Shown one piece after another: positions 54,682-64,000 of a DNA stretch of 64,000 nt (the first letter of the stretch is position 1; each line of letters opens with the position of its first letter). The notes beneath the pieces are model-generated. The model was not told where the DNA came from and ran no database searches. It saw only the letters and a program-made list of their open reading frames with translations. The position numbers and the translations under genes were made by a program. The stretch is from assembly GCA_014529385.2 (NCBI GenBank), contig CM043970.1:63718996-63782995 (forward strand), written 5' to 3'. Source of the stretch: Adiantum capillus-veneris (lineage: Eukaryota > Streptophyta > Polypodiopsida > Polypodiales > Pteridaceae).

Positions 54682-57194
54682 TATAAGGTATGAGCTTTTT
54701 CCTAGAGTTACTAGAGTATGAGTCAATGAGAGAAAAGGTGGAATTATCCACGTGTAGTGGTGCAAGGCTATAGAGCTACATAAAGCTCATCTCATGAATA
54801 AACATCCATTCCATTTTTCATCACATCTCTTTTGTTTATGGTGAGCTTGTGATGGCTTAGCAACTACTCAAGATCGTGTTTACGAGTCCAAGTTAATCAA
54901 TCTTGGAACCTAATTTGCTTGAGTGATAATCTAGCCTACACACACTCACTTGTGTGCACCAAGTTTGTCTTTCATCCATCTTAGCTAGCACGATCTCATT
55001 CCCATCAAGTGGTATCAGAGAAGCATGGTTTGCTAGCTAGGTTTGTTGTCCTGCGTTTGTGTGTTAGTAAATAGCATCTCCATTAAAGTGATTAGAATTT
55101 CTTAATTATCATTTGGTCCAATGGAATTCTCCATAACTAGTTACATCTCTCACTAATTAAGCCCTAATATAGCCATGTGGGCACACATCCTTAGCACACC
55201 CAAGAGGCCACTACCCTCCAAGGCTAGGTAAGTTTGATTAGGGAGAGATAACCATTGTTGCATTTTAGTAATCTCTTAGTGTTGATTTCAATTAATCTCT
55301 CCGATTTTGCAATCACCTAACACTATTCACCTCATCTCGAGGTGCTTGACATAATCTCTCCATAGAGCCTTCAAGCACTCCAATTGGACATTGAGAGCTC
55401 CTTCAACCCTCATCCTTTTGATTGCCTATATATTGGGTGTATGTGTGTGTGGGGTTTTTTCTTTGTGCATCCTCTGTTATCTCTCCGATTTTGCAATCAC
55501 CTAACACTATTCACCTCATCTCGAGTTGCTCGACATAATCTCTCCGTAGAGCCTTCAAGCACTCCAAGTGGACATCGGGAGCTCCTTCAGCCCTCATCCT
55601 TTTGATTGCCTATATATTGGGTGTATGTGTGTGTGGGGTTTTTTTTTTTGTGCACCCTAACACTGCATACAAAGTAAACCCTTGGAGTCCCTGCCATCTA
55701 ATGGCTTTGGGTTGTTTGGCTAGCCTAATTTGGGCATGCTATTATTGGCTTGAGGTCGTGGGGTCAATTGCCAACCGGCGTGGACTATGGGTGGATCTCA
55801 AAGTTGGTGATAAATTGCACTTTTTAAGGGATGTTGGGTTCGCAGGAGGGCCTTCCGACATCGACAAGCACCACATTTTCTTACAACCCGCACTTGGACG
55901 CCAACTACGCCTCCAATCCCCTCTATTGTTTTTTTGGGCCCGTAAGTTGTTTGTCCTTCACCCGCTGCCCATTATCTTGACCGCCCCTTTCCTAAGGGTG
56001 GTCCTTTCCAACCTCGAAGAATTCCTTGGCCTCTAAAAGGGAGTTCTCACACACAAGGAAAGCATCAATGTCTTAGTCTCTGCTAAGCAGGGATTCATGT
56101 AGCAAGTAATTAGAATCTCAAGGAGCTACAATTGGAAGGATAAAGCAACCAAACGCTCAAGCACTTCAAGGATTAACCAAGAGCCGAACTTCTTTCGATC
56201 AGCCAAAGGAGCTTCAAGCCCAACAAGCTTCGACTTCAAACTCCAAAATTGCAAAAGGGTCTTAAGCTTCAGACCAAAACTTTTCCATCTTTTGTGAAGA
56301 GGGGCTTCACTCTGGTGAAGAGGAGCTTCACAAAATCAAAGGCATTCTCTCTCTCTCTCTCTCTCATTTAACTCCAAAAACTTTGCAACCGAACACAATA
56401 GTCCCTTGCAATGCATGTTATACTCTACATTTATGGAGATCATTTTCTAGTTGTGCTCATGTACGGAGTTCCAAACACTGGCCTTGGAGAGTCTCCAAGT
56501 GCAAAGACCGCTCCAAGGCACCATGGGGAAATTCAAAAATTCACTTTGAGAGAAGGGAATTTGGCAATAGCATCATTGGCATCCATGTTAGTAAGTTTTG
56601 CATCAATATTTTTGCATTGCACTTGTTTTTCAATAAATCTCAAGACAAAGCTATGGCAACATCGACATCGTTGGCACCAACAAAGGTGCGGCTAGAAGAC
56701 AAAGACCATGAAGTAGTTGTAGCTCCTAGATTGGAGCGTTGTCTTTCTTCATCAAGTTGTAGCCTCTCTTCAAGGGGATGAATTTTTTTTTGTCATCCTT
56801 TATGGATCTACCATCCTTAGTGAATATGTATTGACATCCTGTGTGGATACTATGTCATCCTTAGTGGATAAAGAATCTTCATTGTATTGTCCTAATCCAA
56901 ACCTCAAGGGGAGGATTGTAAGGTATGAGCTTTGTCCTAGAGTCACTAGAGTATGAATCAATTAGCAAAAAGGTGGAATTATCCCACATGTAGTGGTGCA
57001 AGGCTGTAGAGATACTTAAAGCTCATTTCATGAAGAAACATTCATTCCATTTTGCATTACATCTCTCTTGTTTATGGTGAGCTTGTGATGGCTTAGCATC
57101 TACTCAAGATTGTGTTTATGAGTCCAAGATAATCAATCTCGGAACCTAATTCGCTCGCATGATAATCGAGCCTACACACACTCACTTGTGTGCA
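54682..57194 (+). mobile_element. Small nonautonomous LTR element I (~2.5 kb)
   Basis: The 5' LTR 54682-55007 and 3' LTR 56917-57194 share AAGGTATGAGCTTT, GTAGTGGTGCAAGGCT, TTATGGTGAGCTTGTGATGG and CTACACACACTCACTTGTGT. The PBS-like TGGTATCAGAG (55010-55020) follows the first LTR; the PPT-like AAGGGGAGGAT (56906-56916) precedes the second. The first LTR begins TATAAGG where the second begins TGTAAGG. The second LTR lacks the last ~50 bp. The 1.9-kb interior has no retroviral domain, so it depends on other elements. Confidence 0.75.
55293..55665 (+). repeat. ~188-bp tandem duplication inside element I
   Basis: ATCTCTCCGATTTTGCAATC begins both units (55293 and 55481); both contain GGGTGTATGTGTGTGTGGGG. 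Frames crossing it are duplicated low-information reading frames. Confidence 0.8.
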
Positions 57195-57634
57195 CCCTTG
57201 GTATGACAAGGAGCTTAGAAAAAAAGGTAGAGCTGGATCAAAAGCTCCTTTTCATACTGTGAACAAGGGACGAGTATATTGCAATTCAAGAGCTAATGGG
57301 AGTCAGTTTGTCTTTTTGTTTCGTATGATGATTGACATTATTGGCTTTGTTTGTTCTTGTAAAGTAGTAATAGTGATAACAGTTCTATCATCAAAGGGTG
57401 ATGATAAAGCAAAATGTCAATTTTAGCCTCAATTACTTTTTTTTCCCTTGAAAAGGTACCTTTGTGGGTTTTATTGTTCATCTTCCTAGGTTAGCCATAG
57501 GTGTACAACCACATTACGTCATATTTATATGGACAAATTTCATACTACTTTGTGCAATTGCTCATTGAGGCAAGAGATTATAAATAGAGGATGTGTCTAC
57601 AAACCAAATTTGTGGTAAGAGATGATCTATTAGA

Positions 57635-57809
57635 TGTCAGGCCAATGGTAGGACCGGGCAGCAGGCCAAGGGCCAAGGGCTGAATGGCTCAGTACGGCTA
57701 GGAGCCGAGGGCCAGGCATGCGTTAAGGGGACCTACTTGCAAGGGCCAAGGGCTATAAGTAGGGAGGTTGGGAGGAGAACCACATGCTAGTCTACCCTTT
57801 GGCCTTTCA
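57635..57809 (+). repeat. 5' LTR of element J (175 bp)
   Basis: Matches 62967-63143 with few changes. It contains two copies of CAAGGGCCAAGGGCT. The TATA-like GGCTATAAGTAGG lies at ~57750. Confidence 0.85.
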
Positions 57810-57810
57810 C

Positions 57811-57822
57811 TGGTATCAGATC
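57811..57822 (+). promoter_or_regulatory. PBS of element J (one mismatch)
   Basis: TGGTATCAGATC differs from the initiator-Met complement by G-to-T near the end. Confidence 0.7.
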
Positions 57823-57878
57823 TTAGGGGAGGGACGGGCTATGGAGGAAGGGGGAACCTTGCATGGTGTTGCATGATT

Positions 57879-57953
<75 letters not shown>
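57879..57953 (+). repeat. (CT)n microsatellite, ~37 repeats
   Basis: Uninterrupted CT tract just inside element J. Reading frames across it are artefacts. Confidence 0.95.
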
Positions 57954-57956
<3 letters not shown>

Positions 57957-60109
57957 GAAGATCCAATGAGACAGGCGTGGGCAAGGGCCTTGGGAAGAAG
58001 AGGGCCGTGGAGTTCTTGGCATGAAATTGCATGCTACATGCAAACCTTGTCCACAAGAAGGCGAAGCTTGCCGTGTGCAGGCTTTCAAAAAACACGACAC
58101 GCGACTATGGCGTTCACGCAGGAGCAAACCCTTACAAGGAGGGGGAAGCTTGGTAGAGGTTGCCCGTTTGCAACACAGACGCAGCCAAATAAGTGCACGT
58201 GGGCTTGCTAGAAGGTTCTCGTTTCATTGCGCTCTTCAACCAAGCCCTGTATCGGGCAGGACGAGTGCTTCTTCATCCTTCTGCGCTGCCGAAACTCATA
58301 GCCATGGCTTAGCTTTGTTTTTTTTTCACATGCGGCCGCCCAAGGGGAGGACCATTTGGTAATTAAACATTTAAGGGAGCGTGCCCACCCTGGGCACACC
58401 CCCCCTCATTGAATGCATGTGATTGGTAGTAGTTCGAGAATTGATGGGACGGCCTCCATGTACGTAACAACAGTAATGGAATTGTACGTAGCAACAATAC
58501 TGGCATTGTTTTGCAAATCTATGATTCCGAGGCCACCAATTTTGGGCGTCCTCCCTTGCTAAGAAACGAATCCCATGAGAGAACGCCGTGCTGAAATCCG
58601 CAACCAAGAAATCGATGGTCACATTGAATTTTGACTCCGGTTCATGGGGATATTTACCTTGATATTCTGTAGAAGATCATTAGAAATCGCATAAGGTGAT
58701 TATGCAGGGTGTGCAAAAATCTTATGACTCGACTAAAGCAATGACAGGAGTCGATAGTGAAGGCTCTATGGTCATGTTTTCGAGTTTCCCAGGAGTCGAT
58801 GGTGAAGAAAGTGCTTGACCTCGGTCAGGGACACGAACGGATTATCAGGTTTGCAATTTCACGTTCTTGAAATTTTCATAGCTTTATGTATACAATTGTA
58901 TTGCAAGAGTATGTTCTTATGTTAATCTCGGCCATGGTGCCCTGAGAGATTTCTTGTGGGTCCAGTATGACCAAAGTCAACATAATACGTCCAATTTTGG
59001 TAGTCATTACCATGATTTGGACTAAATAGCACGGCTCCAATAGAAATAACATCTACACGGGTTTCCACGAGGCACGATTGTCTAGTAGTAGAGGAAACTT
59101 GAGCATGGCCTATGCCTTATAAGGCAACGGTGATTGGAAAGGCCGATCATTGATTCAATTCTCAAAAGCAGGCAATCAGAACTGGTGAAGTTGAATCCAC
59201 TGTCGGCCATGTCTATTGAACCAAACATCAGTATCTGGAAAATCATTTCTCAATTTTCTTCTTGCTGGCAATTCATTCAATTCTTACGACGGCAAGCTTC
59301 GTCCGCATGTGTATTTAATGAGGTACGCGGTTGATATTTGTTTATTGAGCATGTGCTTGATAACTATGGTATGCAATGGGCGTCTACGATTGATCATGGA
59401 TATCATTCATAGACTCAAGTATGTACGAGATGCACATATAATTCTATTTTTCCAGCAGGTTTACAAGTAGATAAGGTCTATTTTTGTGAATGATCAACAC
59501 GGTCGACTTTCTTTTGCTTTGACATCTGTTTGTCAGCATAAATATCCTTTAGCTATGAGCTATCAGGACCTCCATAAGTTGTTAAGGGAAGCAAGGCTTC
59601 CAGTTCGGCATCTTGCAATGAGATTTTCCCATCTTGCTTATGCTATGAGCATAAAAACTTGGAGGAAGTTTGTCTACGTGCTATTTCATTACATGCAAAG
59701 AGGGTGTATATGATATATGCGACAACTCTCTCGCGCACAGCAACTATGGCTAGGAGCAATCTTCTAGCGAGTTTGTCCTTCAGAATTTCACGACAACTGG
59801 TTACAACAGGAAGCCCAAGTTAGACAATTCTCAATTTTTCTTGTTTTTCCATATTTACACTTTACTTGGCAACTATTGTTGTTGTGCAAAGCAAAGTGCT
59901 TTGGTAGTTTTACACGAAGCAAGGCTTCTCCCTTGTGCAGATATACTACCCATTGACTTGGAATCAAGGGCATTGGCACATAAGTATGGGGAATCAAGCG
60001 TATTGGCACCTCACCCCATCCCTATCAATCTAGATTGTGCAAGGCACTTATGGTTTTGGTTGTTATGTTTGAGGTCATCATTGTAACCAAGGGCTTACAA
60101 TTCTACATG
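57954..60109 (+). other. Element J interior, unassigned part
   Basis: Short frames (58021-58362, 59134-59334, 59216-59470, 59486-59713) show no recognisable domain. The region is probably decayed gag-pol because integrase remnants follow, but this is inference. Confidence 0.35.
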
Positions 60110-62830
60110 CAAGGCATGCTAGCTAGGTGGATTCAATTCTACCGCCTCATGAATTACGCTTCCGCTATCACTCTAGGAACTCTGTCAAGGACAAGATAAG
60201 TGATGGATTATTTAACATGCTTTTGGTAGTTGTCAACATACAACAACACTAAAAGGAACCTAAATCTAGGACTTATTTCACAGGCAAAGTGCCCTATTTA
60301 AGTCACCCTTGTACAGTCACGACCCCTACAAGGTTGATGCGTCAAGATGTGACTCGTGTTCTTTGTTACCTCTCTCGATGAGAGCATCATACAGGCAGAT
60401 TGTTGCATACTTATAGAATAAGCTGCAAGTGAGGCATAAGATGCGTAAGAGCACACAGATTGGGTACACATTCGAGCAACTTAAGGAAAGTTCCTCAACC
60501 CAGCATGCTCTCTTTCTCTCTCTTTCTCTTTCTCTCGAAGAATAATGAAAACTTTCTAAGAAGCTTTTGATACATGTTTTGCTCGTGAGTCAGCCTGAGC
60601 CAAGGTGCTCTAACTCTCAGCCAGAAAGTGGCCAAGACGCCACCCAAATTAGTCTTCATCAGCTTGTTGATTGAACACTAGTTTGTTATTGGCACAAGGG
60701 CTAAGAGCCATTGTCAGACCTAGGGTAAGGCCCAAATGGTAACATTTCCTGGGTAATTGTTCTCCAGCTTGAACATATCTACCTAGTGGCGTCCCCATCG
60801 ATGTTAATGGACAAGTAAGAGTTTTGCCATTACAGATGTTTTGGGTAATCTGTTAGCCCAACAGGTTTTTTAGAGCCAAAATTGAGTTGAGTGTCTGGTA
60901 TTCTTAAGCTCACATTAGCTGATCTATACCACGGAGTATAGATGCAGCACACATTTCAAACAGCATGGTTGTCCATAAGATTTAGGAGTCCCGCTCTGCG
61001 TGGATCTCCTGCTCTCTCTATATAGCACTACGAGTGTCTATGGAAGCACAGTTTTGGGGTAAGACCTAGCGGGTGATTACTAAATCACTCCATAGGCATT
61101 GAGGATCACAACTTGATCTATCACAGTTGTACTTTCAAGGAAAGAAGTCCGCAATCTACCACGGGGTAGTGGAAAAATTCAACTTTTCCAGTTGATTTCA
61201 AAGAGATGTTTCAGCTAGAAAGCTTTCATCCAGCTTGCTCTTTAGGCACGTGACAAGGTCATGTAAGAGCCTAGCATTCTGAGCAAGTGTTATCACTTTC
61301 TCCTTTCATTGTTCATTAGGATACCATGCTAGGTTTGATTTTTGTTGAAACAGTTATCGACATACATGGTAGGGTTCTGTTTGGCACATGTTGTCGCATG
61401 GCACACAACATGGTTTAGGAACTCAAGGAGTTCGGTTTAGCAAGTGTGGAGCATGGATAATGAGGGTCTCTCTCACGCATGTCGCATGCGTGTTTATAGT
61501 TACCTCCACACCCAAGTACATATTGTACTTGCAGGATGTTCTTTTTTCAGACATCCTTATAGAAGACATATTCCACATGTGGAGAATATGAGTCTCTGGG
61601 ATTGACATTGGCGCGCCGCTACTTCAGTTATGTGTCGTGATGATGTCCCTTGGTGCTGGTCGAGTCCGTTTTCTAGACCATTTTTTGTACATCGTATCAG
61701 GAACAATTTTAATTGCCAGAAATTGTCGAGTACTTAGAATGACTTGTTAAGGTTACAAGTGTTACTCAACAACATTAACATATGGTTGTTTAGGTATATA
61801 GCAAGGCTATGTGTTGTTTATGAAACCATTTCATTGTTTGTAACCAGAAGTGATTAATGTTTCAACTTCTATTATGGTTCAAACGTTTAAGCACGGCTTG
61901 CAAATGATTGTGACAGAAAGTATTTAGTTTCTTTTCTCAACTATTTACATTCCTTTTCCATGTGTGCTCGGAGCATCACATTCACCATCAGTATTGGCAA
62001 GGACGATCATGAATACAGGTTCGGATCTGTTTTTTGATAAATGCATGCACACTAGGTGTTATGGGCCCTAGTGTTTAGCAAAGACTCATTTGAAATAGCA
62101 TGCATATTCATCACATTAGTTGCTTATGAAGCATTTTTCACTCTATGTGCAATATCTCTCTGCGATTACTTTTGGGTCTACCAATCACCAACAGAGGTCA
62201 TGGCTTGGTTTGGGTGCTTGTGGATCTTTCACGTTAACCAAGATGGTTCTTTAGGACATTGTTGATTCCTCCACAATGTTGTACGATATTGTGACCCCCA
62301 TTTACCAGTCATCTGTGAAGACTGTTTGTAAACCGTGGGGAAACACACCTGAGTAATTGTCAGTTATCCAAGGGGATAGGCAGATTACAAAGTGTAATAT
62401 GGTGCTAAAAGGATATGCAAAGTGCGTACGTTAGCACCAAGAAATCCAATCAGTAAGTATTTATTGCTCTACTTGGAGTTTGCTTCCCATAAGTTAAAGC
62501 ATGTTTGCGACTAGGTTTAGTCTCTTCATGTATAAGTCAGATTCTCAACCTTGAACACTAGTTATGGTGGGGTTGTTTACTGATGAAATTTAAGAACCAG
62601 TCAAGGAATTAAACTTGGCTGATGAGTTATGTCAGCAATTTATTTTCATGGAAAGTGACAAGAGGTACTCTTTTTGGTACATCTTTGATGTGATAAACTC
62701 GTTTAGCATGCTCATGAGCGTTCTAAATGGAGTCTACACACTATGTTTGGATAGGAACTGGTACCATCACATGGTTGCAAATGGACAACAATGTAGAAAA
62801 TCAAGATGTTACTCTTGATTTCATTGAACC
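60110..62830 (+). pseudogene. Degenerate Gypsy-derived unit G, plus-strand copy inside element J
   Basis: The match to 42560-44770 (inverted) includes CACCAACAGAGGTCATGGCT followed by TGGTTTGGGTGCTTGTGGAT (about 62190-62225), the integrase-core start seen as RGHGSVWVLVD in the other copy. TACCTCTCTCGATGAGAGCA (60368) and GGAACCTAAATCTAGGACTT are further shared blocks. The frame is destroyed. Confidence 0.6.
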
Positions 62831-62966
62831 TCGTATTGAACCAGATTCCGCTCAAACGAACCGTTGGATCCATGAGGGATGCCACGGTGGAAAACATTAG
62901 TGTTCTTATGAAGATACCATCACTTGTGTTTTCGCGGACGAAAACGCTTCTCCAAGGGGGGATTAA

Positions 62967-63143
62967 TGTCAGGCCAATGGTAGGACCGGGCAGCACGCCA
63001 AGGGCCAGGGACTGAATGGCTCAGTACGGCTAGGAGCCGAGGCCAGGCATGCGTTAAAGGGATCTACTTGCAAGGGCCAAGGGCTATAATTAGTAGGGAG
63101 GTTGGGAGGAGAACCACATGCCAGTCTACCCTTTGGCCTTTCA
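62967..63143 (+). repeat. 3' LTR of element J (177 bp)
   Basis: Second copy of the short LTR, directly after the PPT. Ends TTGGCCTTTCA before the target-duplication copy TCAGA. Confidence 0.85.
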
Positions 63144-63148
63144 TCAGA

Positions 63149-64000
63149 ATGATCACTCTTTTCCTTATAAACATGGCACTAAGAACAAGACCAACTAATT
63201 TATCTTGAAGGTGAACACTTGATAAGAGTGTCAACAATCATTTAATGCATGCCGTCTCTAACTCTTCCCTACCTTTGTTATGTGGCGTACAAGGCTATAG
63301 GGTGCCCATTCCTTCACCTTTTCTAACTCTTTATTTAGGCATTGGAAGTAGTAATGTTGGCACCATGTATGGTTTAAAGGTGGATTTCAAAAACTTGGAC
63401 AATCCAATCAAATTTTTGTTAGATTCGGTAAAGATTTGTTACACAATCGGGACACAATCATACATTGCAAATCATGCCTAATAGTTGGCCCCTTAGAGGC
63501 TAAGGCTACAAGTATTTTCTGTTTCCTATAATGTTTTAGATAATCGGAATGTTATTCCAACCACTATTAAGCTAGAAAACATGTCGTAAGTGTCCCATTC
63601 ACCACACATCATGAAGGATTTTAGGTAACTTTGTTCCTGTGAAAGAAAAATTATGCATTCCTACTTCTCTCAAGACAAAAAATTGGTACAAAATGATGAC
63701 TATCTTGCTTTGATCAATAGGGTTGTTCATAATAATTTTGAAAATCTCCTAGAGAATTATTTTAGAACATGACTTAACAACTAAAAAAGCAATATCCCAC
63801 AACGTGACATCTATCTGAGAAATACGTGAAGATAGAGCTAAATTGAAAACAAGATTTAGTGTAACGACACATATATTTTATAACTTACCACTAAATCTCA
63901 AAGCATAGTCAATTTGCATCTAAAATCTTTCAACTATAGGTTTCCCAAAGTCTTTACAAACAAGGTCCAAGGTGAAGTGTCACTCGTTGCTTCACTCAAA
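63149..64000. other. Unassigned DNA to window end
   Basis: No gene recognised. A 78-codon frame (63245-63481) has no known motif. Confidence 0.5.

Larger units (their letters stand above)
57635..63143 (+). mobile_element. LTR element J with ~175-bp LTRs (family E)
   Basis: LTRs 57635-57809 and 62967-63143 start TGTCAGGCCAATGG and end GGCCTTTCA. Flanks TTAGA (57630-57634) and TCAGA (63144-63148) match 4 of 5. A PBS-like TGGTATCAGATC is at 57811-57822 and a PPT AAGGGGGGATTA at 62954-62965. The 5.1-kb interior contains a (CT)n tract, unassigned DNA and a degenerate Gypsy integrase-bearing unit (60110-62830). LTRs this short are unusual for an element of this size. Confidence 0.8.

Noticed and set aside
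55602-56036. RNase H-like similarity (KLFVLHPLPIILTAPFLRVV) in element I
   Set aside because: The resemblance to Gypsy RNase H is a short hydrophobic stretch only; no catalytic residues could be placed, so it was not called.
56383-56781. 132-codon frame before element I's 3' LTR
   Set aside because: No gag, pol or host domain is visible; overlapping frame 56411-56695 is equally open.

Overview
This window is repeat-dominated nuclear DNA of a seed plant, probably one with a large genome. The evidence is plant-type Ty3/Gypsy and Ty1/Copia elements primed by initiator-Met tRNA (TGGTATCAGAGC sites), plant CACTA (En/Spm) transposons with TNP2, DUF4216 and TNPA-like parts, GT-AG introns, and captured plant genes. 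Very long CT/GA and CA/GT microsatellites occur throughout. I see no intact ordinary host gene, no rRNA and no CRISPR. The species cannot be named from this sequence alone.

Layout. (1) 1-9090: a decayed Gypsy-type element with gag and protease but no RT or integrase. A second gag-protease-only LTR element (1579-5760) sits inside its gag. (2) 9230-10261: compound minisatellites. (3) 10264-11036: a Gypsy gag piece joined to a Copia RT piece. (4) 11062-28201: a minus-strand Gypsy whose gag is split by a very large LTR-like unit (12329-25464). That unit is split by a CACTA transposon (15480-24690, TSD TTA), which contains a second CACTA (19624-24586) in the opposite orientation. The inner CACTA carries a captured HIPP (heavy-metal-associated isoprenylated protein) fragment and the best-preserved gene of the window: a four-exon, stop-free reading frame fusing the start of TNP2 to the TNPA-like second protein (21604-23983). 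(5) 28.2-31 kb: foldback-like repeats bounded by CT/GA tracts and a broken LysM-domain gene. (6) 31.9-32.5 kb: a very short LTR with a PBS and a tandem duplication. (7) 35.4-39.2 kb: a decayed Gypsy pol with protease, RT, RNase H, integrase and a chromodomain-like tail. (8) 39.9-41.9 kb: a third, decayed CACTA remnant. (9) 42.6-44.8 kb: degenerate Gypsy integrase-bearing DNA on the minus strand, related in inverted orientation to 60.1-62.8 kb. (10) 47967-53409: a complete-length but broken Copia element on the minus strand with 5-bp TSDs. (11) 54682-57194: a small nonautonomous LTR element. (12) 57635-63143: a 5.5-kb element with only ~175-bp LTRs.

The parts do not form a pathway. They record successive insertions: Gypsy gag, then the giant LTR, then CACTA-1, then CACTA-2 carrying the HIPP fragment. 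Nearly all retroelement reading frames have stops or frameshifts. The CACTA-2 fusion gene stands out because its frame and all three introns look functional. All family assignments are read from motifs by eye; no database search was run.
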